Source of the DNA: Pseudomonadota bacterium
GTDB taxonomy: Bacteria > Pseudomonadota > Alphaproteobacteria > Rhizobiales > Aestuariivirgaceae
Assembly: GCA_020161855.1 (NCBI GenBank)
Contig: JAIUNJ010000004.1
Location: 62,001 to 126,000, forward strand
Length of the DNA: 64,000 nt
Direction of reading: 5' to 3'
The position numbers and the translations under genes are program-made. The notes beneath the pieces were generated by a model. That model saw only the letters and a program-made list of their open reading frames with translations. It had not been told where the DNA came from and made no database searches. Below are positions 45,057 to 53,486 of this stretch, one piece after another; the first letter of the stretch is position 1; each line of letters begins with the position of its first letter.

Positions 45057-45950
45057 TTACTCCGTTGCCGACCTGAAGAAGCGGCGCACCAGTGTTTGTG
45101 CGAGAATGACCGTCGTGATCAGGAGGAGCACCGAGGCAGCCGAAGCATAGCCCTGGTCGAAGCTCTTGAAGGCGGTCCGGTAGATGAAATAGCTCAGCGT
45201 TTCGGTGTGGCCCGCCGGCGTGCCCTGGGTGATGACGTGTACGGGCGTGAACATCGTGATGATGTCGATGCCACGCAGGACAAGTGCGATGGCAATCACC
45301 GGCCGCATCATCGGCAGCGATATGTTGAAGAAGATCGAGCCCCACGAGGCGCCATCGAGCCGTGCTGCCTCCTCGATCTCCTTGTCCTGGCCCTGAAGGG
45401 CGGCGACGAAGATGATGAAGAGGAAGGGCGTCCACTGCCAGACATCGGTGACGATGAGAACAAGACGGGCCAGCGCCGTCGAACTCATGAAATCGATGGT
45501 GCCGAAATCGAAGCCGAGGCGGGAAATGACATCGCTGATGACGCGCCCGTCGTTGAAGAGAAGCTTCCACAGGAAGGAAACGGCCGACGGCATGAACAGC
45601 ATCGGCAGGAGGAAGATGATGCGCCAGCTCTTCACCCAGGGATCGCGATAGACGAGGGCTGCAAGCCCCATGGCGATGAGGAATTCGAGCGCCAGCGTGA
45701 TCGAACCGAGGACGAGCGTGTTCCACAGGCTGGTCCAGAACACGTTGTCTGAGTAGAGCGTGACGTAATTGTCGAAGCCCACCCAGTCGAGCTTGAACTT
45801 GCCGGTGTAGAGCGAGCGGCGGATGGCATAGATGCCGGGCCAGAGCGTGATCGAGAGCAGATAGATGACGGCCGGCGCCAGCAGCAGATAAGGGAAGGCC
45901 TTGCGCAGGGCGGGGCTGCGGCGGCGAAGGGGGACAGATGCTGCGGTCAT
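45057..45950 (-). CDS. Sugar ABC transporter permease (MalF-like)
   Basis: This 297-residue permease has six membrane spans, beginning with AFPYLLLAPAVIYLLSITLW, and the EAA loop EIEEAARLDGASWGSIFFNISLP. The ATG at 45950 gives the family start; the frame opens further upstream at 46061 over the intergenic hairpin. It is 5 bp from the next permease and 126 bp from the binding-protein gene. Confidence 0.92.
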   Translation of the reverse strand: MTAASVPLRRRSPALRKAFPYLLLAPAVIYLLSITLWPGIYAIRRSLYTGKFKLDWVGFDNYVTLYSDNVFWTSLWNTLVLGSITLALEFLIAMGLAALVYRDPWVKSWRIIFLLPMLFMPSAVSFLWKLLFNDGRVISDVISRLGFDFGTIDFMSSTALARLVLIVTDVWQWTPFLFIIFVAALQGQDKEIEEAARLDGASWGSIFFNISLPMMRPVIAIALVLRGIDIITMFTPVHVITQGTPAGHTETLSYFIYRTAFKSFDQGYASAASVLLLITTVILAQTLVRRFFRSATE

Positions 45951-46037
45951 GGCCAAGCCTATCAAGTCATCACACCGGCGGCAGCCGGAAAGTTCCGGGA
46001 AGAGAGACCGGCTTCTACAGGGCCGGAGAGAAAATGA

Positions 46038-46057
46038 GGCCGGGATTTCTCCCGGCC
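46038..46057 (-). other. Stem-loop between binding protein and permease genes
   Basis: An 8-bp stem GGCCGGGA/TCCCGGCC lies about 20 bp after the binding-protein stop. On the mRNA the loop reads GAAA, a stable tetraloop. Such hairpins commonly protect the binding-protein message and lower permease output. Confidence 0.6.
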
Positions 46058-46076
46058 CCAAGTCTGGAGGGAGTTC

Positions 46077-47639
46077 TCAGAACGGCGCTGTCTTGCCCTT
46101 GCCCTGCCAGAAGCCGGGTTCGGTTGCGGCGTAGTTCATCGGGTCCTTGCCGGCGTAGAAGCCGTTCTTGGTCATGATGTCCTTGACCTTGGCTGCGGCC
46201 TCGTCGAGGGCGGCCTTCGGCTGCATTTCGCCGACCACCACCTTGTTGATGAGGAAGCCGATCTCCTGGTCGATCTGGAAACCAGACGGCAGGCGCGGCG
46301 CGCACCAGGCGTAGTCCAGCGCTTCCGACCAGACCTTGGCCGGCTGCGAGACAGCGCGCAGCTTCTCGTTGGTGAGCACCGACCTGTAGCCCGGCGCCAC
46401 GCCATTGGCGTTGGCCTCGTTCATCGCCATGATCGACGCTGTGGTGAGATAGGCGAGCATGAGGAAGGCCGCTTCCGGCTCCGGCGAGGTGACGGCCACG
46501 CATGACGTCGAACCGGCAATGTTCGGCGGTGCATAGGTGCCACCGGCCACGCGCGGCTCATAGATCGTGAGCACGTCATCGCCGATCTTCGACTGGTCAG
46601 GCCGCGTTGCCTGCGTGCCCGAGTCCTGCCACGAGATGTTGCAGGCCACCTGGCCACCGAGCCATGCGGCGCGGTTGGTCGGCCAGTCGGCAGCGGCAAC
46701 GCCTTCGATGGCGTGCTTCGACAGCGCCACGATGGTCTCGAGGCCCCTCACGCCGGCATCGCCGTTGAAGGTCGGCTCCCAGTTCTCGTTGAAGAGCTGC
46801 AGGCCATACTGGGCGGCGATGTGCTGCCAGGTGTAGGTGGCCCAGAAGCCGCGGCCGCACATCATGCCGATGGCGTTCACGCCCTTCTCCGCCTTGTTCA
46901 GCTCCGGCGCGAGACGGATCATGTCGTCATAGGTCGGGATCGACTTCACGCGGTCTGCATCGATGCCGATCTTCTTGAAGATCGACGGACGGATGTGGAC
47001 CTGCTGGATGTCGCAGTCGAAGGGAATGCCGAGAACGCCCTTGTCGGCCCAGTGGCCGTAATTGCGCTGGTAGGTTTCGTAGAAATCGTCGAAGGGCAGG
47101 GCCCATTTGGCGATGTATTCGTCCAGCGGCTTGAGGAAGCCCTGGGCGCCGAAGTCACCGAGCCAGGGCGAGAAGAACTGGATGGCGTCGAAGCCGGCGT
47201 TGCCCGAGAGGAACTCGGCCACCACCTTGTCGTACATCGAGTCATCCGGGATGGCGACGAGGTCGATCTTGATGCCCGAGAGATCGGCGAAGGGCTGCGT
47301 CTGCTCCTGGGCGGATTCACGGTCGGCAGCACCGATGGCAAAGCGCACCGTCTTGCCTGCGTGTTCCTTGCGGACGGCTTCCCAATCAACGGTGCGGATC
47401 CAGTCCTTCTTCGGATCCCAGAGCTCGTCGTTGTCGCCGAGCTTGTACTGCTCGCGGTATTCCTTCTTGACCATGTTGCCGACGTTGATCTTGGCGAGAA
47501 CGTCTGCCGGGTTCGGCATGTCGGCAAAGGCGCGGTTGATGTTGAACAAGGGCAGGCCTGCGGTAAGTGCCGCGCCGGTTGCCGCTGTGGATTTCAGCAG
47601 CGAGCGGCGGGTCACAAGCCCCGACTTTGTCAGTTTCAT
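46077..47639 (-). CDS. ABC transporter substrate-binding protein, Tat-exported
   Basis: This 520-residue extracellular solute-binding protein has a twin-arginine signal TRRSLLKSTAATGAALTAG, implying export of a folded protein, and a type 1 binding-protein fold. The size and sequence resemble those of large polyol/sugar binding proteins. The ATG at 47639 is preceded by GGAGGAAACC. It is the first gene of its operon and is divergent from the SorC-type regulator, 435 bp away. The ligand is unknown. Confidence 0.9.
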   Translation of the reverse strand: MKLTKSGLVTRRSLLKSTAATGAALTAGLPLFNINRAFADMPNPADVLAKINVGNMVKKEYREQYKLGDNDELWDPKKDWIRTVDWEAVRKEHAGKTVRFAIGAADRESAQEQTQPFADLSGIKIDLVAIPDDSMYDKVVAEFLSGNAGFDAIQFFSPWLGDFGAQGFLKPLDEYIAKWALPFDDFYETYQRNYGHWADKGVLGIPFDCDIQQVHIRPSIFKKIGIDADRVKSIPTYDDMIRLAPELNKAEKGVNAIGMMCGRGFWATYTWQHIAAQYGLQLFNENWEPTFNGDAGVRGLETIVALSKHAIEGVAAADWPTNRAAWLGGQVACNISWQDSGTQATRPDQSKIGDDVLTIYEPRVAGGTYAPPNIAGSTSCVAVTSPEPEAAFLMLAYLTTASIMAMNEANANGVAPGYRSVLTNEKLRAVSQPAKVWSEALDYAWCAPRLPSGFQIDQEIGFLINKVVVGEMQPKAALDEAAAKVKDIMTKNGFYAGKDPMNYAATEPGFWQGKGKTAPF

Positions 47640-48074
47640 GGGTTTCCTCCGTTGAATTGGCCTGTCCAAGATCCTCCGCGCACCATGGCAGGCCTGTCAT
47701 GGCGTTGGTCTTTCACTGCCGGGAGAGAAGGGAGACTCTCGCGGCAAGAAACTGAGGGAATGTCATGGGGGAGGGTGGCGCAATTGGGATGCGGCACCAC
47801 GCAGGGACAATCAGCCAAGATGCCAAACTGCGGCATCGCACGTCCTCCCATTAGGCGGGGCTGGTTGATCCGGCCCTCTTTCCTGTGACAATTACAATAC
47901 TAAATGTATTCGTTGGATGCAAATGTTTCGTTTTGATGGGGCTGAGATCAGCTGAAATGCCCGTTGCTGCAGCACACAGGGCCGCCGAGTACCCCTTTCG
48001 TTACAATTGTGTGACTCTCCAGCACATTGTATCTATAGGCATCCATCAATCGGCTAGTGCGAGGCGACCCCAGC
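47640..48074. other. Divergent control region of the first sugar transporter
   Basis: This stretch of about 430 bp between the binding-protein gene and the sorC-family gene has no convincing gene. It includes an AATAC-TAAAT-GTATT inverted repeat and a possible minus-strand promoter TTGCAT-17-TATTGT around 47899-47929, which would give a leader of some 260 nt. A palindrome ACAATTGT lies at 48003-48010. These are candidates for the regulator's sites. Confidence 0.45.
47896..47910. promoter_or_regulatory. Inverted repeat, candidate operator for the SorC-type regulator
   Basis: AATAC and GTATT arms flank a 5-bp spacer in the control region between the regulator and the transporter. The site overlaps a possible -10 box for the binding-protein operon. 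Binding by the adjacent regulator is inference. Confidence 0.35.
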
Positions 48075-49070
48075 GTGACAGACGGAGCAAGCTCTTTCAA
48101 TTCCCAGCCTGAGCGCAGTGCGGGCCGCGTGGCCCGCAACCGCATGCGCATCGCCTGGATGTATTATGTGGAAGGGCTGACCCAGAATGAAATCGCAGAC
48201 CGCCTCGGCATCGGGCGCGTCACCGTGGTGCGCAACATCAACGAGGCGCTGCGCCACCGCGAGGTGAAGATCTGGATTGATGGCGCCGTCGCCGAATGCT
48301 TCGAACTCGAGGCCAGGCTCAAGCAGGCCTTCAAGCTCGTCGATGCCGTTGTCGTGCCGGAGCCATCCGAGACGGCCCATATCGGCAAGGCCATCGGTGT
48401 TGCTGCCGGCATGTATGTCACTGATCAGCTCACGGATAATTTTTGCCTCGGTGTGGGTTGGGGCGCGACACTCTATGAATCCCTGCAAACACTGGCGCCC
48501 AAGGACCTCAAGAATGTCGAGATCGTCTCGATGCTCGGCGGCATCGTGCAGGCCCGCCGCTTCAATCCGGCTGAGTTTGCCTGGCAATTCGCCAATACGG
48601 TGGGTGCTGACTGCTACCTGCTGACGGCGCCGGCCGTGGTCGATTCCGCAGCGACCAAGCAGGCCTTGATCGAGCGCTGCGGCCTCGACCAGGTGCTGGA
48701 TCGCGTCGAGAAGATGGACATGGCGCTTCTCAGCGTTGGCACCATGTCACCGCAGTCGACATCGTTCCGCTTCGGCTTCTTCTCGGAGGAAGAGCGCCAG
48801 TCGCTCATCGCCGCCCGGGCGGTGGGCGATCTCCTCTATAACTTCTACGATGCGTCCGGCGCCATCGTGCCGCACGCCATCAATGAGCGCGTGATGTCGA
48901 TGCCGGTGGAGCGGCTGCGGCGCGTGCCGCGCCGGGTGATGATCTCCGGCGGCAATGACAAGGTCGATGCGCTGATCGGCGGCCTCAGGCTCTCGGCCGC
49001 CAATGTGCTGATCACCAATGAGCGCACTGCCGAGGAACTCCTCCGCCGCCACGAGGCCGGGGCTGCGTGA
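48075..49070 (+). CDS. SorC/DeoR family sugar-binding transcriptional regulator
   Basis: This protein of about 331 residues has an N-terminal HTH (YVEGLTQNEIADRLGIGRVT) and a C-terminal sugar-phosphate-sensing domain, in which GVGWGATLYESLQ and SVGTM are visible. SorC-type regulators sense phosphorylated sugars or polyols and control nearby uptake genes. The start is a GTG at 48075; another GTG at 48057 is possible. It is divergent from the first transporter and is likely its controller, perhaps also of the second one. Confidence 0.88.
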   Translation: MTDGASSFNSQPERSAGRVARNRMRIAWMYYVEGLTQNEIADRLGIGRVTVVRNINEALRHREVKIWIDGAVAECFELEARLKQAFKLVDAVVVPEPSETAHIGKAIGVAAGMYVTDQLTDNFCLGVGWGATLYESLQTLAPKDLKNVEIVSMLGGIVQARRFNPAEFAWQFANTVGADCYLLTAPAVVDSAATKQALIERCGLDQVLDRVEKMDMALLSVGTMSPQSTSFRFGFFSEEERQSLIAARAVGDLLYNFYDASGAIVPHAINERVMSMPVERLRRVPRRVMISGGNDKVDALIGGLRLSAANVLITNERTAEELLRRHEAGAA

Positions 49071-49425
49071 AGCTTGCGGGAACGGCCGCGCGCCACTGGT
49101 CAAGCGGCAAGAACAGGCGTATTGATTCCATGACGGCGTGATGTCGGGAGGAAACGCGCCGGGTTTGACGTACGCGTGACGAACGACAGACTCTGCGAGG
49201 GAACGCCCAATGCCACCCGAATACGCTGCGGCACAGGTGCCGCCACGACTGGCCGACCGCACTGACATCGAAACCGAATACCTGGCTGAATTCCCGGGAT
49301 TGGGCACAGGTCCGCGCGACCATGTGCTGGTGCAGCGCCGCGAGACGTCAGGTCGGCTCATCCTCGACGAGGATGTTCTGGTGCCTGACGTGGCGATCTA
49401 CGCTGCGAGATAAGACGGCCAGCCT
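49071..49425. other. Region between the regulator and the FAH-type gene
   Basis: About 355 bp hold one small open frame with a fair start, listed separately. I see no terminator or repeat that would be clear in the rest. Confidence 0.4.
49210..49413 (+). CDS. Hypothetical small protein
   Basis: A 67-residue frame starts with an ATG preceded by GAGGGA and ends just before the convergent FAH-family gene. I recognise no family. The composition is acidic, with no membrane span or signal. It might be a real small gene or a remnant; both the spacing and the ribosome-binding site make it at least plausible. Confidence 0.35.
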   Translation: MPPEYAAAQVPPRLADRTDIETEYLAEFPGLGTGPRDHVLVQRRETSGRLILDEDVLVPDVAIYAAR

Positions 49426-50595
49426 TTAGCCCAGCAGGCCCCGTCCGGCGAGGTTGCGCATGAAATCGGAAAGGCCAAAGCTCCACGGCGGGCACTGGTC
49501 GGTTGAGCGCACCGTGTTGATCAGAACCCCCAGCTTCGGATTGGCCACGCTCACCACATCGCCGTGGTGATGGGTGAAGCCTGAACCCTTGGTGCCGCGG
49601 TCCTGCGTGGGCGCAAAGACCGTGCCGCAGAAGAGCACGAAACCATCCGGGTACTGATGATGCTTGCCGATGCTGGCCTCCACCAGCTTGAGCGGCGGGC
49701 GGCTGATCTTGCTCATGACGCTGCCGCCGCGCAGCTCGAAGCCATCTGGGCCATCGACCTCCAGGGAGACCTCCATGCGGTTGACATCCTCCAGCCCGTA
49801 GCTGCCATCGAACAGGCGGATGAAAGGGCCGAGCGCGCAGGAGGCGTTGTTGTCCTTGGCCTTGCCGAGAAGCAGGGCGGAGCGGCCCTCGACATCGCGC
49901 AGATTGACGTCGTTGCCCAGCGTGGCGCCGATGATGGCGCCCTTGCTGTTGACCACCAGCACCGCCTCGGGCTCCGGGTTATTCCATTTCGACACCGGAT
50001 GGATGCCGATGTCGGCGCCGAAGCCGACACCCGCCAGCACTGGTGCCTTGGTGAAGATTTCCGCATCCGGGCCGATGCCGACCTCGAGATATTGCGACCA
50101 GGCCTTCTTCTCGATCAGCGCCTGCTTGAGGGCCATGGCCTCGTCCGAACCGGGCACCAGCTTCGAGAGATCATCACCGATGAGCCGGGTGATGTCGGTG
50201 CGGATGCTCTCGGCCAGCGAGGCATCGCCACGCGCCTTTTCCTCAATCACCCGTTCCAGCATGCTGACGGCAAAGGTGACGCCCGCCGCCTTGATCACCT
50301 GAAGGTCGATCGGTGCAAGCAGGCGGACGGCGCCGGCTGCACCGGCAAAGCTCGCCGCAAGGATATCGCCAAGCCCGCCGATGTCTTCGCCTGCGGCTTC
50401 CGCGACGCGCCTGGCCGGACTGCTGGATTCGCAGATGTCGCGCACGGTTGCCGAGCCGCGGGCCGTGATGTCGATCACCCGCCCGCCGCGCAGCGTGATC
50501 ACGACGGGCCCCACGCCATCGCGCCAGGCGCGCCCCACAAACACACCGTCCGCTGCCGCAGATTCAGTCAGTCGCACCGCATCGGCCCGCTTCAT
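49426..50595 (-). CDS. Fumarylacetoacetate hydrolase family protein, sugar-acid dehydratase-like
   Basis: This 389-residue protein has the FAH catalytic domain in its C-terminal two thirds: GADIGIHPVSKWNNPEPEAV, NDVNLRDVEGRSALLLGKAK and GTVFAPTQDRGTKGSGFTHH. The N-terminal extension and total length fit the 2-keto-3-deoxy-L-arabonate dehydratase-like group rather than true FAH. It could act on a deoxy sugar acid from the transported sugar. The ATG at 50595 is preceded by an AAGGA element. It is divergent from the second transporter operon. Confidence 0.82.
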   Translation of the reverse strand: MKRADAVRLTESAAADGVFVGRAWRDGVGPVVITLRGGRVIDITARGSATVRDICESSSPARRVAEAAGEDIGGLGDILAASFAGAAGAVRLLAPIDLQVIKAAGVTFAVSMLERVIEEKARGDASLAESIRTDITRLIGDDLSKLVPGSDEAMALKQALIEKKAWSQYLEVGIGPDAEIFTKAPVLAGVGFGADIGIHPVSKWNNPEPEAVLVVNSKGAIIGATLGNDVNLRDVEGRSALLLGKAKDNNASCALGPFIRLFDGSYGLEDVNRMEVSLEVDGPDGFELRGGSVMSKISRPPLKLVEASIGKHHQYPDGFVLFCGTVFAPTQDRGTKGSGFTHHHGDVVSVANPKLGVLINTVRSTDQCPPWSFGLSDFMRNLAGRGLLG

Positions 50596-50710
50596 GCTCA
50601 ATCCTTCATCCCATTTCTGTTGTGCGTTGCGACACTGGCGCTGGCCAAACGGCGCTGTCAACCACTTCGCGTCATTGCGGCCTGAAATACCCTTTACGCC
50701 CCGAAAGAAA

Positions 50711-50728
50711 TGCGCAATGACTTGCGCA
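50711..50728. promoter_or_regulatory. Inverted repeat upstream of the second transporter operon
   Basis: TGCGCAA-TGAC-TTGCGCA is a perfect palindrome with 7-bp arms between the divergent FAH-type and binding-protein genes. It lies 113 bp before the binding-protein ATG. It is a candidate operator for a sugar-responsive regulator. Confidence 0.45.
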
Positions 50729-50840
50729 CATCAAAGACCAGCGAAAAGCCTGCACATCACAGAACGGGCTGCGCTGAGCTCAGAAATTCGATGAGATTGC
50801 AGATGCAGTTTCGCGGATACTTGAAATGGGAGGACTACCA

Positions 50841-52316
50841 ATGAAGAAGCTGCTAGTCGGCGCGCTTGCCGCCACGACCGCCCTGTGCGGTTCCGTGGGT
50901 CTTGCCTCTGCCGGTGAATATGATGGTGTGACCATCAACATCCTGACGCGTCCCGGCCCGGTCATCGCTGGCCGCATCAAGGACCGTGGCGCGGAATTCG
51001 AAAAGGCGACGGGCGCCAAGATCGTCGTCAACGAAGTGCCGTTCGCCGAAATCTTCCAGAAGATCCAGACAGACTGGACAACCGGCACCAACTCCATTGA
51101 CGTCGGCGTCTTTGCCGCCGGCTGGGGCGTTGAACTCGACGCCGCAGGCCTGCTCGAGGACATGGATCCTTATATTGCCAAGGACACCAAGCTCGATCCG
51201 GCAGACATCGCGCCTTATTTCCGCGAGTTCGGCCAGAAGATCGGCGGCAAGACCAAGATGCTGATGCTCGATGGCGACTTCCAGATGGTTTACTACCGGA
51301 CGGACATCCTGGCGAAGAACAACCTGCAACCGCCCAAGACCTGGGAAGACTATGTTGCCGTGGCTGCGGCCATCAACGGCCAGGACATGAACGGCGACGG
51401 CCAGGCGGACTACGGCTCCTGCATCTTCAAGAAGCGCAATGCCCAGTCCTACTTCGCCATCCAGACCGTGGCTGCTTCTTTCGTGCAGACCAAGGGCACG
51501 GCCCAGGGCTTCCACTTCGACAACGCGACGATGAACCCCATCGTCAACAACGAAGCCTGGAAGAAGGCTTTCGAGCTCTACAAGGAAACCGGCAAGTACG
51601 GCCCGCCTGAAGAGCTGAACCACGACATCGGCGACACCCGCGCGGTGGTCAAGGCCGGCCGTTGCGGTCTGACAATCGACTGGGGTGATCCCGGCCCGCT
51701 GCAGATCGAGGCTGATGCCGGCGCCATCAAGGGCAAGCTCTACGCCCTCGCCGCTGTCGGTACCAAGGAAGTGCTCGACCGTGCCACCGGCAAGCTTGTG
51801 CCTGTGAGCGCTGAAACGGCTCCGTACGCGATCGACGGCGTGAACTATGCGCCATTCGCAGCTTTCGGTGGCTGGGCTGGCGCGATCAACGCCAAGGCTG
51901 ATGCCAAGAAGAAGCAGGCGTCCTACGACTTCCTGTCCTACATGAACCAGGCCGCCCAATCGAATGTGGACGTGACCCTGGGCTGGACCGGCTACAACGC
52001 CTACCGCCTCTCGCAGCTCACCAATCTTGAGCCGTGGGAAAAGGCAGGCTTCCCGAAGGAACTCGCCGAGAACTATCTGGGAGCCATCAACGGTGCCTTG
52101 AACAACCCGAACATGGCTTCGGACTTCAAGATTCCGGGTGCCCAGTCTTACTCCGGCATTGTTCTGGACCGCGAACTGGCCCGTTATCTCGCGGGTGAAA
52201 TCACGGTGGACGAGGCCCTCAAGAACATTGAGGACGGCTGGAACGAAATCACGGACGACTTTGGCCGTGACAACCAGATCGCCGCTCAGGGTCTTGCCCT
52301 CGGCGCCAGCCAGTAA
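50841..52316 (+). CDS. ABC transporter substrate-binding protein
   Basis: This 491-residue extracellular solute-binding protein has a Sec signal (KKLLVGALAATTALCGSVGL then ASAGE) and the family 1 binding fold, with GVFAAGWGVELDAAGLLEDM typical of the hinge region. It should bind a sugar or polyol in the periplasm. The ATG at 50841 has a GGGAGGA element. It heads an operon of two permeases and an ATPase. Confidence 0.9.
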   Translation: MKKLLVGALAATTALCGSVGLASAGEYDGVTINILTRPGPVIAGRIKDRGAEFEKATGAKIVVNEVPFAEIFQKIQTDWTTGTNSIDVGVFAAGWGVELDAAGLLEDMDPYIAKDTKLDPADIAPYFREFGQKIGGKTKMLMLDGDFQMVYYRTDILAKNNLQPPKTWEDYVAVAAAINGQDMNGDGQADYGSCIFKKRNAQSYFAIQTVAASFVQTKGTAQGFHFDNATMNPIVNNEAWKKAFELYKETGKYGPPEELNHDIGDTRAVVKAGRCGLTIDWGDPGPLQIEADAGAIKGKLYALAAVGTKEVLDRATGKLVPVSAETAPYAIDGVNYAPFAAFGGWAGAINAKADAKKKQASYDFLSYMNQAAQSNVDVTLGWTGYNAYRLSQLTNLEPWEKAGFPKELAENYLGAINGALNNPNMASDFKIPGAQSYSGIVLDRELARYLAGEITVDEALKNIEDGWNEITDDFGRDNQIAAQGLALGASQ

Positions 52317-52331
52317 GCGTTACTTACGGCA

Positions 52332-53486
52332 GTGGCTAAGAACACATATAATAACCAGCCGGGGAAATCCCCGGCTGGACTGCCTCCGGGGGAAACATGG
52401 GGTGAGTGGTTCGACCGCCACGCGCGCACGTTTTTCATTGCGCCGGCCGTTGTCCTCATCCTGATCTTCGCGATCTTCCCGACCTTCTATTCGATCGTTT
52501 TCGCGCTCAGCCGCGTCAAGTTCACACCGAACGGACTGCAGTTCCGTTTCGTCTGGTTCCAGAACTTCCAGAAACAGTTCACCGGCGCCGAGCAGGTGCA
52601 TTTCCTTGGCAAGCTGGATGGCATGGGCGCCTTCGGCTGGATTTTCTTTCTCGCCACCACGGCGCTTGCCATCTGGTGGTTTGCCCGCTCCTTCGGCAGG
52701 ACCTCCTGGGTCGGCCTTGTGGGCCGCTTCATCTCGATGGCCGGCTTCATCGGCGTTTCGCTGCTGCTCAGCGCCACGCTGCTTTCCGGCAGTTCCTGGG
52801 GCACGTTGCTCACCACCCTTTTCTATGTGGTCATCGGCTGCCTGTTGCAGTTCGTGATCGGCACCGGCCTCGCCTTCCTCTGCTCGCAACCCATTTCGGG
52901 CAAGAACTTCTTCCGCGTGGTGTTCTTCATCCCGCTGATGATCACACCGCTTGGCGTTGGCTACGCCTTCAAGATGATCCTCGATGTCACCAAGGGACCG
53001 TTTCAGCCCTTCCTCGAGTGGGTAGGCCTCGGCAGCTGGGCCTGGTCGGCGGATGTCTGGGCGGCGCGCTGGTTTGTCGTCGGTGGCGACTCCTGGCAGT
53101 GGATCCCCTTCATTTTCATCGTCATGCTCGCGGCCCTCGAAAATGTGCCCAAGGATCATGTCGAGGCGGCTCAGGTCGATGGCGCTTCAAGCGTGCAGAT
53201 TTTCCGGGAGATCATCTGGCCGCAGGTGGTTCCCGTGGCGGCGACTGTCATTCTCATCCGCATGATCGAGGCCTTCAAGATTGTCGATCTGCCAAACATC
53301 ATGACGGGTGGCGGGCCTGGCATCGCCACAGAGTCAATCTCCCTGCAATCCATGTTCCTGTGGCGCGCCAATGACTACGGCCAGTCGGCAGCCGTTGCCT
53401 ATCTGTTGCTGCTCCTGACTGTGGTGCTCTGCGCCTCCTTCTTCAACTACGTCGTGCTCAGGCAACTCCGGAAGGTCCACGCATGA
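52332..53486 (+). CDS. Sugar ABC transporter permease, enlarged (MalF-like)
   Basis: This 384-residue permease has the EAA loop HVEAAQVDGASSVQIFREIIWP and about eight membrane spans: the region of residues 95-155 adds two that ordinary MalF-like proteins lack. The likely start is a GTG at 52332, 15 bp after the binding-protein stop; a perfect hairpin then lies inside codons 8-16. The stop overlaps the next permease start (ATGA). Confidence 0.85.
   Translation: MAKNTYNNQPGKSPAGLPPGETWGEWFDRHARTFFIAPAVVLILIFAIFPTFYSIVFALSRVKFTPNGLQFRFVWFQNFQKQFTGAEQVHFLGKLDGMGAFGWIFFLATTALAIWWFARSFGRTSWVGLVGRFISMAGFIGVSLLLSATLLSGSSWGTLLTTLFYVVIGCLLQFVIGTGLAFLCSQPISGKNFFRVVFFIPLMITPLGVGYAFKMILDVTKGPFQPFLEWVGLGSWAWSADVWAARWFVVGGDSWQWIPFIFIVMLAALENVPKDHVEAAQVDGASSVQIFREIIWPQVVPVAATVILIRMIEAFKIVDLPNIMTGGGPGIATESISLQSMFLWRANDYGQSAAVAYLLLLLTVVLCASFFNYVVLRQLRKVHA
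52355..52378 (+). other. Stem-loop after binding-protein gene, inside permease start
   Basis: A perfect 10-bp stem CCAGCCGGGG/CCCCGGCTGG with an AAAT loop lies 38 bp after the binding-protein stop. It resembles the hairpin of the first transporter and probably limits permease translation. If the GTG start is right, it is also coding. Confidence 0.7.
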
